From DASQZK01 sp963732905 (lineage in GTDB: Bacteria > Bacteroidota > Bacteroidia > Bacteroidales > GCA-2748055), in assembly GCA_963732905.1 (NCBI GenBank), contig CAVTBM010000009.1, forward strand, positions 248,001 through 312,000: DNA of 64,000 bases, given 5' to 3'. Positions 18,789-27,219 of this stretch are shown here, piece after piece (position 1 is the first letter of the stretch; each line of letters begins with the position of its first letter). The notes beneath the pieces were generated by a model. That model made no database searches and was not told the DNA's origin. It saw only the letters and a program-made list of their open reading frames with translations. A program made the translations under genes and the position numbers.

Positions 18789-20477
18789 TTAAAGAACATA
18801 TCTGTAACTTATTTTCCCCCTGAATTCGGAATAAGTAGCAGCAAGGTTTGTATTTGCCGAGTTGTTCTTTATGTAATTCAGGTTTACTGCCATGCTCTGG
18901 TGTTTACTCACCCTGTAATTCAGATTGGCACCTTCATTCAGGATCAGACCGGTCGTTCCCCCACGCAATCCCTCCAGGAAAGAGCCGGTCCATCCCAGGA
19001 TCAGTTTGCTTTTCAAAAGTGTTTTGTTGATACCTAACGTTATACCGGAATTGCCTTCCTCAAACGTTTCACCTTTCACATCTGTATAATTCAGATTTGT
19101 ACTAAGCGTCAGGTTTGTGGGTACAAAAGTGATCTGGTAATTCAGAAAGATGTTATAGCTTTTTGTATTGTTCTGAATAGCGGTACTGTTATCCAGACTT
19201 GCGAACAGGTTATAATTCGCCGAAAAGACAAGTGCGTGAATATGTTCGGTTCCGGCAACAATGTAGTGGGGTGTAAAGGAAAAATTTTGCGACACCTGGG
19301 CAATCCGGAAGGTGTCCCTTAGCAGTACGGTGCTCGTTCTCTGTGAGTTTGAATAATTAGAATAGTTCAGATCAAATCCGAAATGGTCATTCAGGTTCGC
19401 CGAAGCATTGGCTGAGCCAATTACCCTGCTGCTCGATGACTGTTTTTGTTTTTTCAGGTTATCGTGCTGCATTCCCAGGCTACCATTGAGTCGCAACTTG
19501 TTTTTCAGTAAATTGAGAGAAGGGGCAATGGTCAGGTTCTGAAGATCATTACTGAAAAAATAGGCGCCCATGGATTTATAGTGGGGATCAATCCTGCTGA
19601 ATTGTAATCTGAGTCCCATCTTTTTGCTTTTATATCCCAGCGATGTCTGCAATGCATTACTGTGTTCGGTAGTGCCGTTACGGTCAATGAAACCATCCAG
19701 CAGCCTGACGATTTGAGTCGAAGTACTGTCGTGAAAGGGTGATGAATTTCTCAGGTTGTTTGTATACAGACTGGTTGCGGCTTCCACTGCAAAGGTGAAA
19801 TTCTTAAGGAATTTAGCCTGCCCATGCAACCCGATAACCACATTTTCAGCCGGGGATATCCGGCCCAATGTATCTTCTGCCAAATTGACACTAGTGCTGT
19901 CGTCTTTTGCTTTTAAAAAGCTGAGTTCGAGAAAATTCGGTCCTTTGCCAACGCCTATTTTGGTTGCAAAACCTTTGTTTTCATAGGAGTAGGGCTGTAA
20001 AGCACGTGTGGTTGTGTCGATACCCGTGGCCCGGTTAAACCTGCCGTAAATAAAGCCGAAACGAAAAATCCCCGGATGAAGGTCCACCCCCGCACCCAGA
20101 AAGGTATGGCCGGCAAGGGTGAATTGTGAGTAACTGACATTCCGGTAGCCTGCATAAACTGTGATCCATTTGTAGCTTGGACTGATACCGAACTGATTGA
20201 AAGGCTGCCTGAACGATCTTTCCTTCTCACTGAAGGTAAATTCAAAAGGGATGATCAGACTTTTGTACAGGCTGATCGTCGGGTTTCCTGAAATGATATA
20301 GGAAAACGGCTGGTTGCGGTTTTGAATTCCATTGGCATTGTAAAAAAGACCTTGCAGGTTGATACCTCCGCTTAACGTGAAAGGCTTTTGCTTACCAATC
20401 CCCTCGATGTTTTGTGCTGATGCTGATCCTGTTAGACAAAACCAAATCATTGCCATTGTGAGGAACCGGGCAGACAT
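18789..20477 (-). CDS. outer-membrane barrel-like protein heading the TANFOR operon
   Basis: 562 residues with a signal peptide (MSARFL start, cleavage near GSASAQN). The mature part alternates aromatic and polar residues throughout, with repeated strands such as LRLQFSRIDPHYKSM and FLNYQITFVPTNLTLSTNLN. It ends GKISYRYVL, so it is probably a large outer-membrane beta-barrel. No named family is recognised. An in-frame ATG at 20552 would add 25 residues before the signal peptide, so I chose 20477. It precedes the giant gene by 28 bp and may act as its outer-membrane partner or anchor; this is inference. Confidence 0.75.
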   Translation of the reverse strand: MSARFLTMAMIWFCLTGSASAQNIEGIGKQKPFTLSGGINLQGLFYNANGIQNRNQPFSYIISGNPTISLYKSLIIPFEFTFSEKERSFRQPFNQFGISPSYKWITVYAGYRNVSYSQFTLAGHTFLGAGVDLHPGIFRFGFIYGRFNRATGIDTTTRALQPYSYENKGFATKIGVGKGPNFLELSFLKAKDDSTSVNLAEDTLGRISPAENVVIGLHGQAKFLKNFTFAVEAATSLYTNNLRNSSPFHDSTSTQIVRLLDGFIDRNGTTEHSNALQTSLGYKSKKMGLRLQFSRIDPHYKSMGAYFFSNDLQNLTIAPSLNLLKNKLRLNGSLGMQHDNLKKQKQSSSSRVIGSANASANLNDHFGFDLNYSNYSNSQRTSTVLLRDTFRIAQVSQNFSFTPHYIVAGTEHIHALVFSANYNLFASLDNSTAIQNNTKSYNIFLNYQITFVPTNLTLSTNLNYTDVKGETFEEGNSGITLGINKTLLKSKLILGWTGSFLEGLRGGTTGLILNEGANLNYRVSKHQSMAVNLNYIKNNSANTNLAATYSEFRGKISYRYVL

Positions 20478-20885
20478 GGATTGGTAATTTTTACATTTGC
20501 AACTTAACTGAATAAAGAACAAAAAATCCAGCTCTTTTATCTGCCCAACCACTCTAACCCTTCAAAGACTTTTTATTCAATGTAAAATCCGTTATTTACG
20601 GATGTGACAGGTTTATCAGGAATCAAATGCTGAAAAATCATTTTGCTAAAACAAAGCAATACGTAACATTTAAAATACCGGAATTGTTCAACTCTATTAT
20701 TTTTTAAACGGCAGAAAAGAAAGTGTAAACCCGGCCGGTTCCGAACCCGGCCGGGGGCTTCAGCTCCTGAAAAATAAAAGTGAAGGGATCGTGACTTGCT
20801 GTTTAGTCTGAATGGATATCACAGCAACAGACTTTAAACAAGATATACTGTTAAGTGTAATTTTTACACGGACATCCAGGAAAAA
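20478..20885. other. intergenic stretch with terminator, upstream of the TANFOR operon
   Basis: About 410 bp that must contain the promoter of the TANFOR operon (read on the minus strand). I found no perfect TAnnTTTG box. The clear structure is the GC-rich hairpin at 20730-20755, described separately. Confidence 0.5.
20722..20755 (-). terminator. strong intrinsic terminator after the AraC-membrane protein pair
   Basis: A 9-bp perfect stem CCCGGCCGG / CCGGCCGGG with an 8-base loop. Read on the minus strand it is followed by TTTACACTTTCTTTTC. It lies 130 bp past the stop of the minus-strand membrane protein and would separate that transcript from the TANFOR operon. Confidence 0.7.
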
Positions 20886-21368
20886 TTACCTGAACTGATA
20901 CAAGGTATGAAGCGACAGGGATGAAAAGATGATTCCTGCCAGCTGGATCATACTTCGCAACCAGTTCATTGCACTCCATTGCGACCAGGCATCCCGGAGT
21001 TCCCTGATGCCCGCCATCGGAACATTCAGGAACATGATGTCGTTCCTGGGATAAAAATAGGAAAACGTGAAAACATCAACCAGTATATATAAAGCCAGTG
21101 CTAACCCTAAATATAGCCGGACATGTCCTGGTGATTTCCAGAAAAGGATCAGGACAACCAGGGCAATGACCTGGTTGAGAGGTGTAAAAATTCTGAAAAA
21201 GTCACCGGGGTTCGATTTACTGAAATAGGCCCTGGCGGTTTCAAGGGATTGGGGGATATTTGCTCCCCAGTTTTTTGCATCAACCAGTGAATTGTAAATA
21301 TTCACTAATAAGATACCGCTTGCCAAAATAATGGAAGCATACAAAATTACAGTCTTCATTTTCATCAT
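20886..21368 (-). CDS. four-helix membrane protein, DUF1772-like, next to an AraC regulator
   Basis: About 160 residues. The hydrophobic segments lie near 5-22, 55-75, 80-100 and 135-155, with a conserved-looking WSAMNWLRS loop before the last helix. The layout resembles the DUF1772 (anthrone oxygenase-like) group of small membrane proteins, but I am not certain. Another start at 21425 immediately follows the TAA of the AraC gene (TAAATG) and would add 19 residues and allow translational coupling. I prefer 21368 because the protein then begins MMKMKT directly before the first helix, behind an A-rich leader. The two genes form an operon. Confidence 0.65.
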   Translation of the reverse strand: MMKMKTVILYASIILASGILLVNIYNSLVDAKNWGANIPQSLETARAYFSKSNPGDFFRIFTPLNQVIALVVLILFWKSPGHVRLYLGLALALYILVDVFTFSYFYPRNDIMFLNVPMAGIRELRDAWSQWSAMNWLRSMIQLAGIIFSSLSLHTLYQFR

Positions 21369-21425
21369 TGTTTTTTTGCGCAATGTTGAAAATTCCAGAA
21401 TACTGAAATTGTATGTAAAGGACAT

Positions 21426-22223
21426 TTAATGAAAAAGATGCCCGGGCAGATCACTTTTTGACGTCAGATATTCACGGGGAGCCATGTTCGTGAACAAACG
21501 GAAGGTCCTGATAAAATGAGATTGATCGTAAAAATAGCAGGCGTGAGCTATTTCAGTCAGCGAAGATTTTGTTTTGTGCATGAGAGCCAAAGCATAAAGG
21601 TATTTCCTGTAAAGTAAGATTTCTTCAGTATTCATACCGGTTAGTACTTTCAATTTTCGGGAAAGATGGCGCCTGGAAATCCTTAGGTTTTCTGCCAGAG
21701 ACACAACCGAGATATCTGATACCTGTGAACTGTACAAAAAATCTTTCAGCGTTTCCTCCGAGGTGTTCGTGTGAAGCTCCCGGTAGGATAGCCATGTAAC
21801 AAACGAATCCACCCTGTCACTGAATTTGTTTAGAGCTGCCATGGAATGCCACAATGAATCCATCGATTTGTCAATAAGTGTCAGATCAAGAGACAGATTC
21901 AATAATTCTCCGGGGGTAATTCCGAATAATAGCCGGATCGCAACCGGGTTAAAGCGTATTCCGAAGAACGACTGATGACCGGGAATACTTAATAATACAG
22001 GGTTTGTGTTGTAGCCGTTGATGAAACACCTCGGAAGCTCCATGGTCTCACCTTCATTCCGGACCTGTTTTATGCCGGAATTCGAAAAGTTAAAGATCAG
22101 ATCAATAACACCCTTGGGTAATATGATCTCCCTGGAATGGGATGGATTCCCGTTTGTCTGCCAGATACAAAAAATGAGACTCCTGGTGTAATTCTGGTTT
22201 GGTATTACGAGATGGTTTTCCAT
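21426..22223 (-). CDS. AraC-family transcriptional regulator
   Basis: 265 residues. The C-terminal 100 residues contain both helix-turn-helix motifs: VVSLAENLRISRRHLSRKLK (first) and SLTEIAHACYFYDQSHFIRT (second), followed by the family-typical PREYL. The N-terminal part (REIILPKGVIDLIFNFSNSG, then FINGYNTNPVLL) resembles the DUF6597 sensor domain common in Bacteroidota AraC regulators. It heads a two-gene operon with a small membrane protein and diverges from an ADP-ribosylglycohydrolase-family gene. It probably controls its own operon; the ligand is unknown. Confidence 0.9.
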   Translation of the reverse strand: MENHLVIPNQNYTRSLIFCIWQTNGNPSHSREIILPKGVIDLIFNFSNSGIKQVRNEGETMELPRCFINGYNTNPVLLSIPGHQSFFGIRFNPVAIRLLFGITPGELLNLSLDLTLIDKSMDSLWHSMAALNKFSDRVDSFVTWLSYRELHTNTSEETLKDFLYSSQVSDISVVSLAENLRISRRHLSRKLKVLTGMNTEEILLYRKYLYALALMHKTKSSLTEIAHACYFYDQSHFIRTFRLFTNMAPREYLTSKSDLPGHLFH

Positions 22224-22651
22224 GTCTAAGATTTAAGTCTCTTCCCACGATACCAACTGGGCCGGCCCCTCTTTTCATTCTGCCATACCTTACGGGCCTT
22301 TACAGATAAGGTCCGTTGTTAATACCGGCACCCCTATTAACCACTTGCATTTTCTATGGTTCAAAAGCTTCCGGTTTTTTTTGGAAAAATTTTATTTTGA
22401 ATGTGGAGTGAAAAGGCAGGGATAACTTAAACCGACTTCAGACATCAGTAGGCTATTCCTTTTCAACCTCAAGTGCAGCCCTAAACCTAATGCCATTTCA
22501 GGACAATTCATGGAATAAATTCTCCCTTTTCAGGGATTAATGGTATTTTTATAGTGCATAATCGGGCGCAGCCCGGGCCTGGGTTGAATCAGATTTCAAA
22601 TTGACCTTGTATGCGATCATTCCTGTATAAAAAACACAAAAAATAAAATGC
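22224..22651. other. intergenic stretch between divergent AraC and ADP-ribosylglycohydrolase-like genes
   Basis: About 430 bp that must hold both promoters. I see one 5-bp GC hairpin (CGGGC-GCA-GCCCG at 22563-22575) about 75 bp before the plus-strand gene and no perfect TAnnTTTG box on either strand. Confidence 0.4.
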
Positions 22652-24169
22652 ATGGTATTCCCAAGATCTACAATTATTTTTCTCCTTCTGCCATTGTTGC
22701 CGGGGTGCATCTCCGGAAGTAATTCATCACAGGAGCGGAATGCTCCTTACGTTGAAGTTCCCGTTGAAACCATTATGGATAAAATCCGTGGCGGTGTTGC
22801 AGGACAGATGATAGGTGTCCTGAATGGCCTTCAGTATGAATTTAAATTCATAGAAGAACCGGGAAACGTCACGCAGTATACTCCCGCTTTACCGGATGGC
22901 GCATACACCGATGACGATACTGATTTCGAATGGGTTTATATCTGTGAAATGCAGCGTAAACGTACTATTATGCTGCCATACCGTGATATCGCTGAATTAT
23001 GGAAAACCCGGATAAACAGAAATATCTGGTGTTCGAATAACTATGCAAGAGGATTAATGGATTTGGATATCTTCCCGCCAAACACAGGGAATATTGCACT
23101 AAATCCGTGGGCTGAATTCAATATTTCAGGTCAGTTTTTATGTGAAACTTTTGGTTTACTGGCTCCCGGTATGCCCCAGACCGCAGCGAAAACAGGACTT
23201 CATTATACCCGGGTTGCTATCGGTTATGAACCGGCTCAATCGACACAGTTATTTACCACTATGATAGCCACTTCCTTCCTTGAAAATGATATGGGTAAAA
23301 TCATTGATGCAGGGTATGCAGCGCTGGATTCCCGGAGTGTTCAAAGGCAAATTATTACTGACGTTAAAAAATGGCATAATGAATACCCGGCCGACTGGAA
23401 AACTACAAGGAAACTCATACTGGAGAAGTATTCACATAATTCATGGATCCGGACTTACAACGGATATGAGCTAAATACCGCCGCGGTAATTTCATCCTTG
23501 TTATATGGTGAGGGTGATTTCTCAAATTCCATCAGGATGGCATTTAATTTTGGCTGGGATGCCGATTGCAACGCGGCTACCGTTGGAACCATTATGGGAA
23601 CCATCAAAGGTTACAGATGGATCATGAGCCAGGGATGGACCATTGTTGACAGGTATAAGAATACTACGCGCGACAATATGCCAATGGACGAGACCATTAC
23701 CAGTTTTGCTGATCGTGTTATTGAATTATTTACCATCGTAAATGAAGCAAATGGCGGGTCGGAACGGGTTATTGAGAATAAAGCGGTTTACAGAATCAGG
23801 ACAGAATTGCCTGAACCAATAGTGGCTCTCGGAGATATCCGGTCACAGGAACAAACACTGGCTGCTACGTTTAAAGATTCGGTTAGAAATGACCTCCGGA
23901 GTAATGATCCTCAAAGATTGGCACGTGCCGTATACCTGGCAGTTTCGCTAAACATGTTTGACCAGTTTAAAGAAGAGTTTCCTGAAGCTGTAAAAGAGGG
24001 ATGCAAATCTATGAGCCACTACCCGAGAGTGATGAATAATATTTTTTACGGCTCAGAGTTTACCGGGCTGGACAGCTTAAAAGGAAGATTTATTAAGGCT
24101 GGTTTTATCGCTCCTGAAAGAAAACTGACAAATGATGAAATCGTTACGTTAACTGAAGGGGAAAAATAA
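22652..24169 (+). CDS. ADP-ribosylglycohydrolase-fold lipoprotein
   Basis: 505 residues with a lipoprotein signal (lipobox LLPGC, Cys18). The ADP-ribosylglycohydrolase fold is marked by the two metal-binding motifs: TDDDTD at residues 86-91 and FGWDADCNAATVG with Asp303 and Asp305. Family members remove ADP-ribose from proteins or small molecules. In Bacteroidota, exported members are often found with glycosidases, where they may act on other N- or O-glycosides, so the substrate here is open. A C-terminal 130-residue helical extension follows the fold. It stands alone on its strand, diverging from the AraC gene. Confidence 0.85.
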   Translation: MVFPRSTIIFLLLPLLPGCISGSNSSQERNAPYVEVPVETIMDKIRGGVAGQMIGVLNGLQYEFKFIEEPGNVTQYTPALPDGAYTDDDTDFEWVYICEMQRKRTIMLPYRDIAELWKTRINRNIWCSNNYARGLMDLDIFPPNTGNIALNPWAEFNISGQFLCETFGLLAPGMPQTAAKTGLHYTRVAIGYEPAQSTQLFTTMIATSFLENDMGKIIDAGYAALDSRSVQRQIITDVKKWHNEYPADWKTTRKLILEKYSHNSWIRTYNGYELNTAAVISSLLYGEGDFSNSIRMAFNFGWDADCNAATVGTIMGTIKGYRWIMSQGWTIVDRYKNTTRDNMPMDETITSFADRVIELFTIVNEANGGSERVIENKAVYRIRTELPEPIVALGDIRSQEQTLAATFKDSVRNDLRSNDPQRLARAVYLAVSLNMFDQFKEEFPEAVKEGCKSMSHYPRVMNNIFYGSEFTGLDSLKGRFIKAGFIAPERKLTNDEIVTLTEGEK

Positions 24170-24412
24170 TAATTCGTTCTATATGGAGATTGCCGAGGGT
24201 CATCGTTTGGCTTCATGTCAATATGATCCGGAAATGGATTGAAATGCCTGCTTCTGCCATCCTGTACTTGCACAATGGCAGTTGAGGATTCTCCGGATAT
24301 CCCGCGCTCACGAACCCATAGTCTGACCGGGACGCCATTTCATGGTCCATTCCTTTACAAACTCATGTAGTCTTTAGATTATGCTTTCACATTTGGTTTC
24401 TCTGGTTTGGTT

Positions 24413-24442
24413 TTTGACGGATACTATTTTCACGTAACTTTG
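24413..24442 (+). promoter_or_regulatory. Bacteroidota-type promoter of the TPR gene
   Basis: TTTG at 24413-24416, 18 bp, then TAACTTTG at 24435-24442, matching the -33 TTTG / -7 TAnnTTTG consensus. The ATG follows 17 bp after the -7 box, so the leader is very short. Confidence 0.6.
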
Positions 24443-24459
24443 GATGAGGCTAAGCCATT

Positions 24460-26670
24460 ATGACAGATCAGGAACTTAAATCAAAATACTCCGAAATTTG
24501 GAGAAATCTTTCTGCCCGGAGGCTGAAACCGGCCTTTGACTTGTTGGGGAAACTCATTTCGGAAAACAGCCTGGGAATTTATTTCGATGAATACAGGAAT
24601 CTTGAGGACACCTACCAAAACATGCTTAAATATACAATTGAAGGCGTCTTCGATCCGGAACGGCAGAAGGTCTACCGTAAACTCATTGTTTCGGTTTTCG
24701 AAGTGGCGGATAAAGTCAGGGAAGATCTGCTTCTGAAATTTTCTCCTTCACTGGAATACGAAAAAAAACGGATGTTCAGGGATTTATTCATCTCCAATCC
24801 CGGGACATTTTTGGCAGAACTTGAGGATTTTTATCATCGACAGGAACCGTCTGCAGCAGAGGAGAATGCTGATCAGGGAAAAACAAAAGAAAACCATCAA
24901 AAAATTCAACGCTTTTTTTATCATATCTGGTTTAGTGACAAGCTTACCGCCGAAGAGGCTAAACAATGGAACCGGATCTGGCTGAGCCCCGTGCTGCCTG
25001 CTCCATACAAAGCCGTTCTGAGTACGGCAGTAACCCTTAGCCTCCAACGGTTTTTCGATCCGGGGAAATTTTCTCTGTTATTTGATCTCTGCGCATCGGA
25101 GGATCCCGGAATTAGCCAGAGGGCACTTGTTGGATTGATGATCAATCTGTTTAAATACGACTCCAGGCTTTCATTCTACCCCGACGTTACCGGCAGACTG
25201 AAGATCATGAGCGAAAATCCGGAATTCAGACGGCAGGTCGAAGCTATCATCATCCAGTTTATCCGCAGCAAAGGTACCGAAAAACTACAGCAGCGGATCA
25301 GGGATGAAATTCTTCCCGAAATGATCAAAATAAGCCCTAATCTAAGGAACAAGATAAACCTCGAAAGTCTTATGGAAGAAGGTCTTTCGGAGGACAAGAA
25401 TCCTGACTGGGAAGATATATTCAAGGATTCTCCCGGCTTGCTGAATAAGATGGAGGAGTTTTCAGAAATGCAGATGAAAGGAGACGATGTGTTTATGGGA
25501 TCGTTTTCGATGCTTAAATCCTTCCCTTTCTTTGATGAACTGGTAAACTGGTTTATGCCGTTTTTCCGCGAGAATCCTGAAATAGCCGGAACCATGAATA
25601 TGGGTGAACAAGACATCAGCATGCTACTGGATACACTTGAGCAGGCCCCTATTTTGTGTAATTCCGATAAATATTCATTCTGCCTGAGCATCCAGAGGCT
25701 GCCAAAAGAAAACCTCGGCTTTATGACACAGGCTATGCAGGCTGAAATGGAGCAGGTAAAGGAACTAAAGGATGATGAAGCATTGCTCGAACCCGGCCGG
25801 AAGGCAGAATTCATTTCCAACCAGTACGTCCAGGACTTGTACCGCTTTTACAAACTATTTCCCAGGAAGGCTGACTTCGAAGATGTTTTCGGCTGGCGAC
25901 TGGATTTTCATAACCGGCAGGTCATGGGGGAAGTTTTTAAGGAAGACCGGAAAATGCTCCGGAATATTGCGGAGTATTACTTTGCCCGGGAGTATTTTAC
26001 TGAAGCCTCCGGAATCTTCTCCTACCTTGCTGAAGAAGAAAAAAGCGGGGAAATGTACCAGAAAATTGGCTGGTGTCATCAAAAAACAGGCGATTATGAA
26101 ACGGCCCTTGATGCTTACCTCAAAGCTGAATTGTACGGAGCCAATAATCTGTGGAATCTCAAAAAGATAGCTCTCTGCTACCATAACCTGAAAAAGCCGG
26201 CAAAAGCAATTGAATATTACCATGCTGCCGAAAAACTCGATCCTGAAAACCTGAGCATTCAGATCAATATCGGGCATTGCCTGCTCGAGCTCTACCGCTA
26301 TGAAGATGCCCTGAAATGCTACTTTAAGGTTGAATACCTGGCCCCCGGAAACAAAAAAGTTTGGCGCCCGATTGGCTGGTGTTCTTTTTTGATTGGGAAA
26401 AAAGAGCAGGCCGAGAAGTACTTCCTTAAACTGATGGACGACGAACCCAATAAGCATGATTTCATTAGCATGGGGCATGTGCAGTGGAGCCTGGGCAAAC
26501 GGAAATCTGCATTGGAAAACTATCAGAAATCCATCTCAAACAACGGCTTTTCCGAAGAGGAATTTATGAATATTTTTGAGGAAGATTTGTCTCACCTCCT
26601 CGATCAGGGTATCGACAAAGACGATATTCCCATTATGCTGGATCAGCTGAGGTATTACCTGGAACCATAA
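24460..26670 (+). CDS. cytoplasmic tetratricopeptide repeat protein
   Basis: 736 residues without a signal peptide. The first 480 residues are charged and helical, with no family I recognise. From about 510 to 690 there are roughly five TPR units, for example EKSGEMYQKIGWCHQKTGDY, YETALDAYLKAELYG, AKAIEYYHAAEKLDPEN and ALKCYFKVEYLAPGNKKVW. Such proteins usually scaffold complexes. The short leader behind a consensus promoter suggests a single-gene transcript, and no neighbour points to its partner. The abundance of Met and acidic residues in the middle is not itself diagnostic. Confidence 0.8.
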   Translation: MTDQELKSKYSEIWRNLSARRLKPAFDLLGKLISENSLGIYFDEYRNLEDTYQNMLKYTIEGVFDPERQKVYRKLIVSVFEVADKVREDLLLKFSPSLEYEKKRMFRDLFISNPGTFLAELEDFYHRQEPSAAEENADQGKTKENHQKIQRFFYHIWFSDKLTAEEAKQWNRIWLSPVLPAPYKAVLSTAVTLSLQRFFDPGKFSLLFDLCASEDPGISQRALVGLMINLFKYDSRLSFYPDVTGRLKIMSENPEFRRQVEAIIIQFIRSKGTEKLQQRIRDEILPEMIKISPNLRNKINLESLMEEGLSEDKNPDWEDIFKDSPGLLNKMEEFSEMQMKGDDVFMGSFSMLKSFPFFDELVNWFMPFFRENPEIAGTMNMGEQDISMLLDTLEQAPILCNSDKYSFCLSIQRLPKENLGFMTQAMQAEMEQVKELKDDEALLEPGRKAEFISNQYVQDLYRFYKLFPRKADFEDVFGWRLDFHNRQVMGEVFKEDRKMLRNIAEYYFAREYFTEASGIFSYLAEEEKSGEMYQKIGWCHQKTGDYETALDAYLKAELYGANNLWNLKKIALCYHNLKKPAKAIEYYHAAEKLDPENLSIQINIGHCLLELYRYEDALKCYFKVEYLAPGNKKVWRPIGWCSFLIGKKEQAEKYFLKLMDDEPNKHDFISMGHVQWSLGKRKSALENYQKSISNNGFSEEEFMNIFEEDLSHLLDQGIDKDDIPIMLDQLRYYLEP

Positions 26671-26881
26671 CAGATCAGGTCATTATGGGAAATACCTGGC
26701 AAGTGGTGTGATCACGGATAAAGAGATGAATTACGAAAGTACCGCCTGGGTATGACCCATGCCGTAAAATCCGCTTCCCCGTTTCATATTGTCCGTTTTT
26801 GTTTGATCAGCAGGATAATTTTGAATAATCACCGGAGGATTCTTAACTTTCATCTCTGAAAAGTTTAATTTTGGGTATAGG

Positions 26882-27179
26882 ATTGCAATGTCAATTAGAT
26901 AAGCTCCCTTCGGCTACGCTCAGGGACCACCTTCGGCTACGCTCAGGGACCGTTGGATAAATCGCAATAATGAGTTCACCCTTCGGCTACGCTCAGGGAC
27001 CGTTAGATAAATCGCAATAATGAGTTCACCCTTCGGCTACGCTCAGGGTTTGCGTTTTAGATAATTATTGAGCGAAGTCGAAATAATTTTGTCAGAAAAA
27101 AAGATACGTCGGTCCCTGAGCGCAGCCGAAGGTGGTCCCTGAGCGTAGCCGAAGGGAGCTTATTTAAACGTCATTGAAT
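26882..27179. repeat. dispersed repeat family 1, copy B (apparently complete element)
   Basis: A 298-bp element. The left end ATTGCAATG...TTAGATAAGCTCCC and the right end GGGAGCTTATTTAAAC...CATTGAAT are imperfect inverted repeats of about 30 bp. Inside are four plus-oriented 20-base units with two ~27-base spacers (GTTGGATAAATCGCAATAAT and its near copy). A core follows (TTTGCGTTTTAG, then ATTATTGAGCGAAGTCGAAA), then two minus-oriented units. The whole can fold into one long hairpin. It ends 40 bp before the GH31 start codon. No transposase ORF is inside. Confidence 0.8.
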
Positions 27180-27219
27180 AAGATCGCGCTACTCCTCACA
27201 AACTAAAAAATAGTATACC

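Noticed and set aside
24784..26478. Long minus-strand ORFs (up to 214 codons) inside the TPR gene
   Set aside because: They are antisense to a gene with clear TPR motifs and a good promoter.
26896..27179. Intrinsic terminator
   Set aside because: The hairpins are part of the dispersed repeat and lack a consistent T-run, so they are treated as a repeat element.
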